From assembly GCF_027627455.1 (NCBI RefSeq), contig NZ_CP115483.1, positions 5,022,001-5,086,000 on the forward strand: 64,000 nt of DNA, read 5' to 3'. A model generated the notes under the pieces. It made no database searches, was not told the DNA's origin, and saw only the letters and a list, made by a program, of their open reading frames with translations. Made by a program: the position numbers and the translations under genes. Source of the stretch: Sphingobacterium sp. SYP-B4668. Its GTDB lineage: Bacteria > Bacteroidota > Bacteroidia > Sphingobacteriales > Sphingobacteriaceae. Below, piece after piece: positions 1-8,551 of the stretch; position 1 is the first letter of the stretch, and each line of letters starts with the position of its first letter.

Positions 1-2048
1 TATCCTCGATTTACGCCAGGGTCCGGTGTTTGGACTTGAGTTTGGTAATCTTTGATATTGGTTTGATACAACGTAAGGTTTAAGAAAGAGTTTCTGCTAG
101 GGCTTGTTTTTACACCAAACTCCACGTGATTGACAGATTCGGGTTTTACCTCAGCCAGGTCTGTGGCAACCTGTCCATCGATAACAGGTAATCCCCCTAC
201 ATTAATACCTATTGGTTTATAACTCTTTGAATAGGTGGCATAGGCATTATAGCTTGGTGTAAATTTATACTGCAAAGATAATTGACCAGATAAATTACCT
301 GCATCGGCATTAATGTCAAAAGTCTGGTCTGAATAAATGCTATTTACGGCTGCCAGTTGTGCCGGAGTGTATTCAATCTTGTTATCTATATACTTGGTAC
401 GATCGTAGTTGGCTACTTTTTTATCGTAGTTGTACCGTATTCCTGGCAACACATGCAATTTAGAGGTTACCGCCCAATCAATTTGAGAAAACACGGCCAA
501 ACTAGTGCTCTTGATGCCGTATTTTGTACGAATACCAACCTTATCGATTAGACCTGGAGCCCATTGGGTCTGAGAAGCATTGCTTTGCTGAAAACGCCAT
601 AATGCATCACCAGCCTCCTCTGTATGTACTGGATCTGTCTTCAAATCCTGCCACAAACCAAATACACCTACCACACCGCTTACCTTCTCGCTTAGATTTC
701 CAGAATAACGGAATTCTTGAGACCACTGGTCGTGAACAGAATTGCCGGCGGATATGGTATATACGGGGACACCTAAATAATCCCTATCGTTTAAAGGTAC
801 CCAATTCCAATATCTCCAGGCAGATGTGGAAGTCAATGTCCCATTTCCAATTTTGTAGTCTGCATTTAGAGATATGCCCCCTAATTCGTTATCGGCCTTG
901 GAACGTGTATCCAAATCGACTTTTCTTTCAAAAGCACTTTTGTAAGGAATTTCATAACCGAGATCTTTTATAATACTATTGAATTGTCGATACTCTGAAC
1001 GTTGATTTTGCACAACACCCGCGATACCCCATCCATATCCGTCTGGCCTTTGTTTGGTCACATCCCCAGCTAATGATATCTTCAGATTCTCATTGGGGGT
1101 AAATAGCAATTGGCCTCGAACACCCAAATTATTGATATCATTTATATTCCGGTCGGAATAGACATTGTATAAGGTTCCGTCACGCTGTGTACCTGAAAAT
1201 GATACTCTAGCGGCCAATTTGTCTTTAACTAGTGGGCCGCTGAGCGAGGTTTTAGCCTGTATATATCCATAGTTTCCATAGCTTAACTCAAAATTGGCGC
1301 TTGGTGTAAATTCGGGTAGACGCGAGGTGATATTAAAGGCTCCTGATGTCGTATTCTTACCAAACAATGTTCCCTGAGGTCCTCTTAAGACTTCTATCTG
1401 TTCAATATCGATAAAATCAAGCCACGTGGCAGCAGGACGAGCTAAATAAACACCATCTAAATAAAAGCCTACACCTGGATCTATCCCGTCATTAGTGAGT
1501 CCATAAGTAGACCCCAGCCCTCTAATATTTAGGGTCGTATTCCGTGCATTAGAGGAGTATAATTGTACGGTAGGAACGGCTTCCTTAATCCGGGCAACAT
1601 TGAATGCTCCGGCATCTTCTATGGTACTGGCCCTTATTATAGAAACCGGTATGGGAACATCTTGAATCCGCTCTGATCTCCGACGTGACGTCACCAAAAC
1701 TTGATCTAACGCATTTAAACTAGGAGCTAGTTCTATAATTGTGGGCGAGGTTTCGACCACAATCTTCTGACTTGCATATCCTACATAAGATACATTCACG
1801 GTGAATGGTAACTTCTGTCCGGTGACAAATTGAAACTTGCCATCACGGTCGGTTTTGACCTGATGCGTCACGGCTTCTAACTGTACTGTCACTCCAGAAA
1901 TGGGTTCTTTTGTAGTGGCATCAATGACTGTGCCGACCAACGAAGCATTGATAATAGGTTTTGGCTCGACTTGTGCCTGACCCGAGGTGTGTATTAAAAT
2001 GAAGGTACTGATGATAAACCAGACCTGGTAAAACCTTTCCTTTTTCAT
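1..2048 (-). CDS. TonB-dependent outer-membrane receptor (C-terminus beyond window)
   Basis: Outer-membrane receptor that would import a ligand, often an iron complex, using TonB energy. From ATG at 2048 about 682 codons are visible, and the C-terminal barrel end lies before base 1. The order is a signal peptide (MKKERFYQVWFIISTF, cleavage near QAQ), a carboxypeptidase-regulatory-like domain (about residues 35-110), and a plug domain with VLVTSRRRSERIQDVP, the motif RGLGSTYGLTNDGIDPGVG and IEVLRGPQGTLFGKNTTSGA. A beta-barrel region with GVGFYLDGVYLARP and repeated aromatic strands follows. It resembles FyuA-like and iron-complex receptors more than SusC, and no SusD gene follows within the window. 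No N-terminal FecA signalling domain is seen. The gene stands alone behind a 310-base leader that carries its own mini-ORF. The substrate cannot be told from sequence. Confidence 0.9.
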   Translation of the reverse strand, partial: MKKERFYQVWFIISTFILIHTSGQAQVEPKPIINASLVGTVIDATTKEPISGVTVQLEAVTHQVKTDRDGKFQFVTGQKLPFTVNVSYVGYASQKIVVETSPTIIELAPSLNALDQVLVTSRRRSERIQDVPIPVSIIRASTIEDAGAFNVARIKEAVPTVQLYSSNARNTTLNIRGLGSTYGLTNDGIDPGVGFYLDGVYLARPAATWLDFIDIEQIEVLRGPQGTLFGKNTTSGAFNITSRLPEFTPSANFELSYGNYGYIQAKTSLSGPLVKDKLAARVSFSGTQRDGTLYNVYSDRNINDINNLGVRGQLLFTPNENLKISLAGDVTKQRPDGYGWGIAGVVQNQRSEYRQFNSIIKDLGYEIPYKSAFERKVDLDTRSKADNELGGISLNADYKIGNGTLTSTSAWRYWNWVPLNDRDYLGVPVYTISAGNSVHDQWSQEFRYSGNLSEKVSGVVGVFGLWQDLKTDPVHTEEAGDALWRFQQSNASQTQWAPGLIDKVGIRTKYGIKSTSLAVFSQIDWAVTSKLHVLPGIRYNYDKKVANYDRTKYIDNKIEYTPAQLAAVNSIYSDQTFDINADAGNLSGQLSLQYKFTPSYNAYATYSKSYKPIGINVGGLPVIDGQVATDLAEVKPESVNHVEFGVKTSPSRNSFLNLTLYQTNIKDYQTQVQTPDPGVNRG

Positions 2049-2223
2049 AGGTGTATAATTTGATTTTCATTTGCCATTATTTTATCCCGATGTATCGGAA
2101 TAGACTATCCAACTTATGCTATCTGTGCTAGATGGATATTTCAGACATATGGATGAATTAAATAGTGGATACGCATAAGCATAGACACCGATTGAATATT
2201 TAGATCCTGAATGTAAGGGGAGA

Positions 2224-2262
2224 GAAAAAGCTCCCGCTTATAGATAGTATGGAATGGAGCTT
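2224..2262 (-). terminator. Terminator-like stem in the receptor leader (possible attenuator)
   Basis: On the minus strand AAGCTCC (2256-2262) pairs with GGAGCTT (2228-2234), a perfect 7-bp stem whose 3' arm runs into a T-tract (2225-2229). The 5' arm overlaps the stop codon of the mini-ORF at 2261-2359. A competing 5-bp stem (2218-2222 with 2231-2235) uses part of the same 3' arm. Attenuation is inferred from this geometry. Confidence 0.45.
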
Positions 2263-2359
2263 AGCAACACATTCGCATATGGAGAGGAGGGCAACAGGGA
2301 TTGATAAATCCAGCCGATTTACTGATTAAAGATTTGGTTGTTAGGTTGTTATTTTTCAT
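2261..2359 (-). CDS. Putative 32-residue cysteine-rich leader peptide
   Basis: A 33-codon frame starts at ATG 2359 inside the receptor leader. It encodes a peptide beginning MKNNNLTTKSLISK and ending NPCCPPLHMRMCC, with two Cys-Cys pairs, the last being the final two residues. The TAA stop forms part of the 5' arm of a terminator-like stem, a layout typical of translational attenuators. A TATATTTG promoter-like element lies 55 bases upstream. It is too short to judge by coding statistics and has no recognised homologue. A regulatory rather than functional peptide is the more likely reading. Confidence 0.45.
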   Translation of the reverse strand: MKNNNLTTKSLISKSAGFINPCCPPLHMRMCC

Positions 2360-2413
2360 AATATGATTTTAGTAAATACTCGTTGCCAACGCCAATTGTT
2401 AACGATGTTGATG

Positions 2414-2421
2414 CAAATATA
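2414..2421 (-). promoter_or_regulatory. Bacteroidota -7 element (TATATTTG) for the receptor leader
   Basis: The minus strand reads TATATTTG, matching the TAnnTTTG -7 consensus. No well-spaced TTG -33 box was found. A transcript from here would start near 2407 and include the cysteine-rich mini-ORF. An imperfect palindrome (AAATC-AAT-AGATTT, 2445-2458) lies just upstream. Confidence 0.4.
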
Positions 2422-2469
2422 TAAATATTTTCAAATAGTCTACTAAATCAATAGATTTTATTTTTCAAA

Positions 2470-2500
2470 AAAAATAAAGCCTGCAATTTTCATTGCAGGC
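2470..2500 (-). terminator. Rho-independent terminator of the fad cluster
   Basis: GCCTGCAAT and ATTGCAGGC form a perfect 9-bp stem with a 4-base loop (2479-2487 with 2492-2500). On the minus strand it is followed by TTTATTTTTTTT. It lies 28 bases beyond the acyl-CoA dehydrogenase stop. Confidence 0.9.
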
Positions 2501-2527
2501 TCCAACAACCAAAACAATACTAGAATT

Positions 2528-4306
2528 TTAAAAACAATATCTATTTTCTTCAATCAATTTTCTAGCAATCCGTTGGCGAGCTTCTTTTACGTTAAAGGGT
2601 TCGGCTTTTGTAAATCGACGAAGACCTACGAGCATCATCTTTAGCTCATCCCCTTCTCCGAAAGAGTACAAAGCTTCCTTCGCGGCAACATTCACCTTAT
2701 CAATGGCAGAATAGAGATATACCTTAGCTATATCTGTAGCATATGACGCTGCATCTATCCCTTGGGTGTGATGGATTTTTTCCGCCCGCAAGAGGACGGA
2801 TTCAGCCACGTACACGTATCCGATAATATCGGCAATATTCATCAGGATTTCTTGTTCTTTGGATAGGGACATCATTAATTTCTGAACTGCAGCACCGGCA
2901 ATCAGTAATCCAGCTTTCTTCAAATTGGCCAATAATTTTTTCTCAGTAGCAAATGGGGTTTCGTCTTCGTCTCCGAAATCGGGGATGGACATCAATTCAT
3001 TAGCCACTGTAGTGGCAGGTCCCATTAAATCCAGCTCGCCTTTCATGGCTCGTTTGAGCAGCATATCTACGACCAAAAGACGATTGACCTCATTTGTACC
3101 TTCAAATATTCTATTGATTCGTGAATCACGATAAGCTCGCTCCATAGGTGCATCAGCAGAATACCCCATACCACCATACACTTGAACGCCTTCATCCACT
3201 ACATAATCCAACATCTCTGACCCCCATACTTTGATAATCGCACATTCAATGGCAAATTGCTCCACAGATTTGAGCTTAGCCTTGGCTTCGTCCATACCGC
3301 CAGCAACTAATGCATCATAGGTATCATCTATATTCTGTCCTGCACGATAAGAGGCAGACTCGACGGCAAATAAACGAATAGCGGCCTCGGCCAGTTTATA
3401 TCGTATAGCCCCAAACTTGGAGATAGGTAGATTGAATTGAATGCGTTCATTGGCATAACGTATCGCTTGAGTCAAGACTCCACGAGAAGAACCGATTGTT
3501 GCAGCACCCAATTTAATGCGGCCAATATTAAGGATATTGACAGCAATCTTAAATCCGTTCTCTCGATCAGAAAGCATATTCTCTACCGGGACTGGGCAAT
3601 CATTAAAGAATACTTGGCGGGTAGAGGAACCTTTAATGCCTAACTTGTGCTCTTCAGGATTCATAGTGATTCCGCCGAAACCTTTTTCAACAATGAATGC
3701 TGTTAGATTCTTATCGTCGTCAATCTTAGCGAAGACAATGAATATATCCGCAAATCCGCCATTGGTAATCCACATCTTCTGCCCATTCAATATGTAGTGG
3801 GTACCTTCAGCATTTAATTTGGCAGATGTACGTCCAGAGTTGGCATCTGAACCAGAATTGGGCTCGGTCAAGCAATAGGATGCTTTCCACTCGCCAGAGG
3901 CCAACTTAGGAATATATTTCGACTTTTGCGCGGCATTGCCGTAATAAAGAATCGGCAACGTACCGATACCGGTATGCGCCGAAAGGGCTACAGCAAATGA
4001 ATATCCTGAACCTACAGCATCCGCGACCAGCATAGAGGTATTGAAATTTTTTCCAAAGCCACCATATTCCTCAGGAATAGAGACGCCCAAGAGCCCAAGT
4101 TCTCCTGCTTTATCCATTAGCGCAGGCATAAGTCCTTCCTCCTGTGCATCGATACGATCTAACTTGTTGAGCACCTCGGTGTCCAGAAAGTCTAAGCAGG
4201 TTTGACGAATCATCCTTGCCTCTTCGTCGAACTCTTCGGGTATAAAAATATCGGTATATGGTGTCTCTCTGATTACAAATTCTCCACCTTTGATTGTTTG
4301 TTTCAT
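2528..4306 (-). CDS. fadE: Acyl-CoA dehydrogenase, FadE type
   Basis: FAD-dependent enzyme for the first step of beta-oxidation, acyl-CoA to trans-2-enoyl-CoA. The 592-residue product is close to the length of Bacillus FadE and has the N-terminal helical, middle beta and C-terminal helical acyl-CoA dehydrogenase domains plus an extra C-terminal region of about 150 residues, as in the very-long-chain class. Visible signatures are CLTEPNSGSDANSG (FAD and substrate binding), WITNGGFADIFIVFAK, GRIKLGAATIGSSRG and QVYGGMGYSADAPMERAYRD. RIFEGTNEVNRL contains the expected catalytic glutamate (FEGT). An ATG at 4357 is also in frame, but MKQTIKGGEF at 4306 fits the family N-terminus better. It is the last gene of the fad cluster and is followed by a strong terminator. 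Confidence 0.95.
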   Translation of the reverse strand: MKQTIKGGEFVIRETPYTDIFIPEEFDEEARMIRQTCLDFLDTEVLNKLDRIDAQEEGLMPALMDKAGELGLLGVSIPEEYGGFGKNFNTSMLVADAVGSGYSFAVALSAHTGIGTLPILYYGNAAQKSKYIPKLASGEWKASYCLTEPNSGSDANSGRTSAKLNAEGTHYILNGQKMWITNGGFADIFIVFAKIDDDKNLTAFIVEKGFGGITMNPEEHKLGIKGSSTRQVFFNDCPVPVENMLSDRENGFKIAVNILNIGRIKLGAATIGSSRGVLTQAIRYANERIQFNLPISKFGAIRYKLAEAAIRLFAVESASYRAGQNIDDTYDALVAGGMDEAKAKLKSVEQFAIECAIIKVWGSEMLDYVVDEGVQVYGGMGYSADAPMERAYRDSRINRIFEGTNEVNRLLVVDMLLKRAMKGELDLMGPATTVANELMSIPDFGDEDETPFATEKKLLANLKKAGLLIAGAAVQKLMMSLSKEQEILMNIADIIGYVYVAESVLLRAEKIHHTQGIDAASYATDIAKVYLYSAIDKVNVAAKEALYSFGEGDELKMMLVGLRRFTKAEPFNVKEARQRIARKLIEENRYCF

Positions 4307-4437
4307 TTTTTTTGGATTTGCGTAGTGCGTATTGGGTATGTAGACCACATCTCTCATACTGACTTACGTACGTACAATTTCGTCAATTCACAAAGTTGAC
4401 GCATATCGCAATATATCTATCGCGACTCGCGCATCTT

Positions 4438-5610
4438 CTACATCATTTCAAATATTCCAGCGGCTCCCTGACCAGTTCCCACACACATGGTCACCATACC
4501 ATATCTCTTATTACGACGTTTTAGCTCGTTCAGAATTTGAACAGTCAGCTTTGCACCGGTACAACCAAGGGGATGTCCCAAGGAAATAGCACCGCCATTG
4601 ACGTTGACTTTTTCCTCATCTAAGCCGAGCTCCCTAACAATAGCCAAAGATTGGGAGGCAAATGCTTCATTCAACTCTATAAGATCGATATCCTCTTTCT
4701 TCAGACCAGCTTGTTGGAGTGCCTTTGGAATGGCGTATATCGGACCTATGCCCATAATTCGAGGAGGTACCCCCACTACAGCGTAGCTCACTAAGCGAGC
4801 AATGGGTTTCAGTCCCAATTCGTTCATTTTTTGCTCAGACATTACCAGCACAAAGGCTGCTCCATCTGAAGTCTGAGAGGAGTTACCAGCCGTCACACAA
4901 CCGTCAGCCGCGAAGACAGGCTTCAGTTTGGCCAATGCTTCTAAAGAGGACTCTGCTCGAGGTCCCTCATCGGTATCCACGACGTACTCACGAGTGGCCA
5001 TCTTACCCTCTTTAATATAGTTTTCAGAAACTTTAATGGGTACGATGCCATCTTGGAGATGACCATTCTTGATTGCTTCAATGGCACGTTGATGAGAACG
5101 TAGAGAAAATTTGTCCTGGTCTTCACGACTCACGTTATATTCTCTAGCCACCGCTTCAGCTGTAAGCCCCATGCCCCAGTACCAATCGGGATTGGATTTG
5201 GCAACTTTGGGATTAGGGACAATCTTCCATCCTCCGAAAGGCATACCTGACATTACCTCTACTCCTCCTGCAATGATACAATCTGCCATTCCGGATTTAA
5301 TCTTAGCAACTGCTGTAGCAATAGTTTCAAGTCCTGATGCACAATAACGATTGACAGTCACCCCTGGCACCTTGTCGGTATCAAGGCCCATTAGGGAAAT
5401 CAAACGTCCGACATTTAGTCCCTGCTCTGCCTCAGGCATGGCATTGCCAACGATGACATCGTCGATCTCCTCTTTGTTTAAAGAGGGTACAGAGGCGACC
5501 AAATGCTTAATGACATCTGCCGCCAGATCATCCGCACGCATAAATCGAAACCCTCCTCTTGGGGCCTTGCCAACTGCTGTACGGTATCCTGCTACAATGT
5601 AAGCTTCCAT
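4438..5610 (-). CDS. fadA: Acetyl-CoA acyltransferase (3-ketoacyl-CoA thiolase)
   Basis: Thiolase catalysing the last step of beta-oxidation, cleaving 3-ketoacyl-CoA with CoA to give acetyl-CoA. The 390-residue length is standard. The active-site residues are all present: nucleophile Cys90 in VNRYCASGLE, His346 in GGAISLGHPLGCTGAK, and Cys376 in MCVGTGQGAAGIFE. It lies between the FadN-type and FadE-type genes on the same strand, so a degradative role is more likely than acetoacetyl-CoA synthesis. A broken four-helix-bundle gene lies between it and the upstream fadN gene. Confidence 0.95.
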   Translation of the reverse strand: MEAYIVAGYRTAVGKAPRGGFRFMRADDLAADVIKHLVASVPSLNKEEIDDVIVGNAMPEAEQGLNVGRLISLMGLDTDKVPGVTVNRYCASGLETIATAVAKIKSGMADCIIAGGVEVMSGMPFGGWKIVPNPKVAKSNPDWYWGMGLTAEAVAREYNVSREDQDKFSLRSHQRAIEAIKNGHLQDGIVPIKVSENYIKEGKMATREYVVDTDEGPRAESSLEALAKLKPVFAADGCVTAGNSSQTSDGAAFVLVMSEQKMNELGLKPIARLVSYAVVGVPPRIMGIGPIYAIPKALQQAGLKKEDIDLIELNEAFASQSLAIVRELGLDEEKVNVNGGAISLGHPLGCTGAKLTVQILNELKRRNKRYGMVTMCVGTGQGAAGIFEMM

Positions 5611-5624
5611 ATGTTTTTTAGTAG

Positions 5625-5666
5625 TTAGGTGTTAGATATTAGTATTTAGATTTTAGTATCTAGATT
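5625..5666. repeat. Three tandem 14-base repeats
   Basis: Units TTAGGTGTTAGATA, TTAGTATTTAGATT and TTAGTATCTAGATT are adjacent (5625-5638, 5639-5652, 5653-5666). The middle unit contains TAGTATTTAGAT (5640-5651). The exact inverse, ATCTAAATACTA, lies at 6008-6019 on the other side of the broken four-helix-bundle gene. Confidence 0.75.
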
Positions 5667-6005
5667 TTGCTGAAATACATAATTGATTTTCTGTAGTTCA
5701 CCAAGCTTTTCTAAACGGCTAGTCAAATCCTCTACTGATATGTAACCCAAATTATTTGAAATAATTAATTGTGTCTCTACCTCATAAGTTGATGCATGTG
5801 CAATAGAAAGGAAGTACAGAATTCCTTATCCGAATTTCTTCCAGCCCCCTTCCACGATATTTGATGGAATTGAAACAGCAGCACGATTTATCTGGGCGAT
5901 CAAACAAAAACGTTCGCTTTCCGGAAAACCAATCGTAGTGCGGTAAATAATAGAGACTATTTCGATTGCTTTCTGCCATATTTTCAACTCCTTATACTGA
6001 TGCAT
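5646..6005 (-). pseudogene. Broken four-helix-bundle protein gene (S23/IVS family)
   Basis: From ATG at 6005 one frame of 120 codons reads MHQYKELKIWQKAIEIVSII, then PESERFCLIAQINRAAVSIP and, downstream, FLSIAHASTYEVETQLIIS and LGYISVEDLTSRLEKLGELQ. This is the four-helix-bundle (23S intervening-sequence protein) family at its usual length of about 119 residues. One in-frame TAA interrupts it. It lies between what look like compensating indels: a run of five G where four would give the family motif EGAGRNSDKEF, and a missing C a few codons later. The stretch between reads EGGWKKFG-stop-GIL. The rest of the frame is intact, so the damage looks recent, or could be sequence error. The gene sits inside the fad cluster between fadN and fadA and is bounded by 12-base inverted repeats (5640-5651 and 6008-6019), suggesting a mobile or dispersed cassette. 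Confidence 0.8.
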
Positions 6006-6007
6006 AC

Positions 6008-6019
6008 ATCTAAATACTA
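6008..6019. repeat. Right inverted repeat of the four-helix-bundle cassette
   Basis: ATCTAAATACTA is the exact reverse complement of 5640-5651. The pair brackets the broken gene, with the right repeat three bases upstream of its start codon and the left overlapping its stop. Confidence 0.7.
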
Positions 6020-6038
6020 GGTACTCTATAGTTGACGT

Positions 6039-8468
6039 CTAATTGCGTAAGGGCTTTCCTTTCGTTAGCATAAACTGTATGCGCTCCAATGTCTTGCGTT
6101 CGGCACAGAGCTCTAAGAAGGCTTTACGTTCGAGGTCTAACAAATATTGCTCAGATACCTCTGTGGGCGCCGATAAATCTCCACCACACATCACCCAGCC
6201 TAATTTCTCAGATATCTTCTTATCATGATCGGATATATAATTACCAGCGCGCATAGAACTAGCACCAACATACACAATGCCTAAACCAGCATTACCTAAA
6301 ACTTTGATATCATGACGAGGCGCCGGCTGTACGTATCCCGCATCCGCAAGTTCTAGCGCTTTGGCTTTGGCGTCAGCCAGTAGTCGAGCACGATTCATAG
6401 TAATGGCGTACTTGCCTTGCTGTAGGTATCCAAGCTCATACGCTTCTACTGCTGAGGTCGATACTTTGGCTTGTCCAATGGTGAGAAACCTATCTTTTAA
6501 TGTATTCTGCACAATCTGATCATCCTTATACTCATCGGATGCACGCAGGGCAAATTCCTTCGAGCCACCTCCACCAGGAATCACACCAACACCAAACTCG
6601 ACAAGGCCCATATAGGTCTCGGCATGTAATTGTACAAAATCTGCATGCATAGAGAATTCGCAGCCCCCACCTAATGCCAGTTGAAATGGTGCTGCAACGA
6701 CAGGGATAGAAGAATATCGAATACGCATAGAGGTATTTTGAAAAGCACGAACAGCCATATTAAGCTCTTCATAATCTTGCTCAACAGCCATCATGAAGAT
6801 CATTCCGATATTAGCTCCTGCTGAGAAATTCTTCCCATCATTGGAGATAACCAGACCGCGATATTCCTTTTCCGCCAAATCGATGGCTTTATTCAATCCT
6901 TGAATCACATCGCCGCCGATAGTATTCATCTTGGTATGGAATTCGCAATTAATGATACCATCACCGAGATCTATGATGGATACACCCGAATTTTTCCAGA
7001 TGGTCTTGCTATCACGGATATGATCCAATACAATCAGCTCTTGAGTACCGGGAATAGGTTTATACGATTTAGAAGCAATATCATAGAAATAGCGTACCCC
7101 ATTTTCTACTTTATAGAAAGAATCGAAGCCTGCATCCAACATGTCGTGGACCCATTTGGCAACTTCACCACGTTGCCCAGGCAGGCGTTTTTCTTCTGCT
7201 TTGATTTTTTCAATGGTTTCGCGTACACCTAATGCATCCCACACTTCAAATGGACCGATTTCCCAACCGAAACCTGCGCGCATGGCATCATCTATACGGA
7301 AGAAATCATCCGTAATCTCCGGGACGCGATTGGATACATATTCAAAAAGAGGATAATGCATAGCCCTAAATAATTCGGCTGCTTTGTCCTTACCCTGTTC
7401 GTAAACTTTCATGCGCTTACGGATATCTTCAACTTGTTTGGTCGCCTCTAGGGTGGGAGATTTAACTTTCTCCTGCGGGCCAAATGTTAATGTTTTCAAA
7501 TTGAGTGATAAGATTTCCGAATCGCCTTTATCATCTTTTACCTTCTCGTAGAATCCTTTTTTAGTTTTCTCGCCTAGCCACTTGTTTTCCACCATCGTAG
7601 TGATGAAGGCTGGGAGTTGGAAGACGCCTTTGGCTTCATCATCAGGGGCATTTTGGGCCAAACCATTTGCAACATTGACTAAGGTGTCCAATCCAACCAC
7701 ATCAGCAGTGCGGAAGGTGGCGGATTTGGGATGCCCCATAGCCGGACCGGTGTATTTGTCAACTTCTTCAACGGTCAGTCCCAATGGCTCGACAAGATGA
7801 GTCAATGCCAACATGGAGTATACCCCAATCCTATTCCCTATAAAAGCGGGAGTATCTTTACATAATACAACTGTCTTGCCTAAAAATTTGTCTCCATAAT
7901 GAACCAAAAAATCTACCACCTCTTTATTCGTGTGCGGTGTAGGGATGATTTCGAGCAATTGAAGATACCTTGGGGGATTGAAAAAGTGAGTACCACAGAA
8001 ATGGTCTTTGAAATCTTCACTCCTGCCCTCTGTCATCAGGTGAATGGGTATACCCGAAGTATTGGACGTAACCAATGTCCCTGGTTTACGAAATTGCTCA
8101 ATTCGCTCGAATACAGATTTTTTGATATCCAAACGTTCGACCACAACTTCGATAATCCAATCGACTTGTCCAATATCTTTCAAATCGTCGTCAAAGTTGC
8201 CCGTCTTAATCCTTTTCACGAATGATTTGCTGTAAATCGGTGACGGATTAGATTTAACAGCGGTTTCCAACGACTGGTTAACGATACGATTGCGAACGAA
8301 TTTGTTATCCAGGGTCAATCCTTTGGCCGACTCCGCCGGAAGTAGTTCTTTAGGCACAATGTCCAAAAGCAATACCTCTACCCCAATATTAGCAAAGTGG
8401 CAAGCAATCCTAGATCCCATAACACCAGAGCCCAAGACTGCTACTTTTTTAATACTTCTGTTATTCAT
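6039..8468 (-). CDS. fadN: 3-hydroxyacyl-CoA dehydrogenase / enoyl-CoA hydratase, FadN type
   Basis: Bifunctional beta-oxidation enzyme that hydrates trans-2-enoyl-CoA and oxidises L-3-hydroxyacyl-CoA with NAD+. The N-terminus has the Rossmann motif VAVLGSGVMGSRIACHF (GxGxxG at about 13-18), followed by the 3HCDH domain (CGTHFFNPPRYLQLLEIIPT) and a second C-terminal 3HCDH-like part. The crotonase domain is at the C-terminal end, with NDGKNFSAGANIGMIF and LALGGGCEFSMHADF as oxyanion-hole segments. This order (dehydrogenase first, crotonase last) matches Bacillus FadN, not E. coli FadB. ATG at 8498 is also in frame, but MNNRSIKKVAVLGSG at 8468 begins just before the Rossmann fold. The product is 809 residues. 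It is encoded downstream of the MarR gene on the same strand. Confidence 0.93.
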   Translation of the reverse strand: MNNRSIKKVAVLGSGVMGSRIACHFANIGVEVLLLDIVPKELLPAESAKGLTLDNKFVRNRIVNQSLETAVKSNPSPIYSKSFVKRIKTGNFDDDLKDIGQVDWIIEVVVERLDIKKSVFERIEQFRKPGTLVTSNTSGIPIHLMTEGRSEDFKDHFCGTHFFNPPRYLQLLEIIPTPHTNKEVVDFLVHYGDKFLGKTVVLCKDTPAFIGNRIGVYSMLALTHLVEPLGLTVEEVDKYTGPAMGHPKSATFRTADVVGLDTLVNVANGLAQNAPDDEAKGVFQLPAFITTMVENKWLGEKTKKGFYEKVKDDKGDSEILSLNLKTLTFGPQEKVKSPTLEATKQVEDIRKRMKVYEQGKDKAAELFRAMHYPLFEYVSNRVPEITDDFFRIDDAMRAGFGWEIGPFEVWDALGVRETIEKIKAEEKRLPGQRGEVAKWVHDMLDAGFDSFYKVENGVRYFYDIASKSYKPIPGTQELIVLDHIRDSKTIWKNSGVSIIDLGDGIINCEFHTKMNTIGGDVIQGLNKAIDLAEKEYRGLVISNDGKNFSAGANIGMIFMMAVEQDYEELNMAVRAFQNTSMRIRYSSIPVVAAPFQLALGGGCEFSMHADFVQLHAETYMGLVEFGVGVIPGGGGSKEFALRASDEYKDDQIVQNTLKDRFLTIGQAKVSTSAVEAYELGYLQQGKYAITMNRARLLADAKAKALELADAGYVQPAPRHDIKVLGNAGLGIVYVGASSMRAGNYISDHDKKISEKLGWVMCGGDLSAPTEVSEQYLLDLERKAFLELCAERKTLERIQFMLTKGKPLRN

Positions 8469-8551
8469 CCTTCTATATTTTTCTCTATAAATAATCACCT
8501 ATAGCAAAGCAGATGTTGATATAAGATTGCGACAATTATCACAAAATGGAA

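Noticed and set aside
524..973. 149-residue frame on the plus strand
   Set aside because: It is the antisense of the receptor barrel, which reads continuously as a TonB-dependent receptor on the minus strand.
4376..4404. Inverted repeat CGTCAA/TTGACG between fadA and fadE
   Set aside because: The six-base stem has no T-run and no promoter nearby, so it is not called a terminator or operator.
5782..5979. 65-residue cysteine-rich frame in the fad gap
   Set aside because: It is the wrong frame of the broken four-helix-bundle gene.
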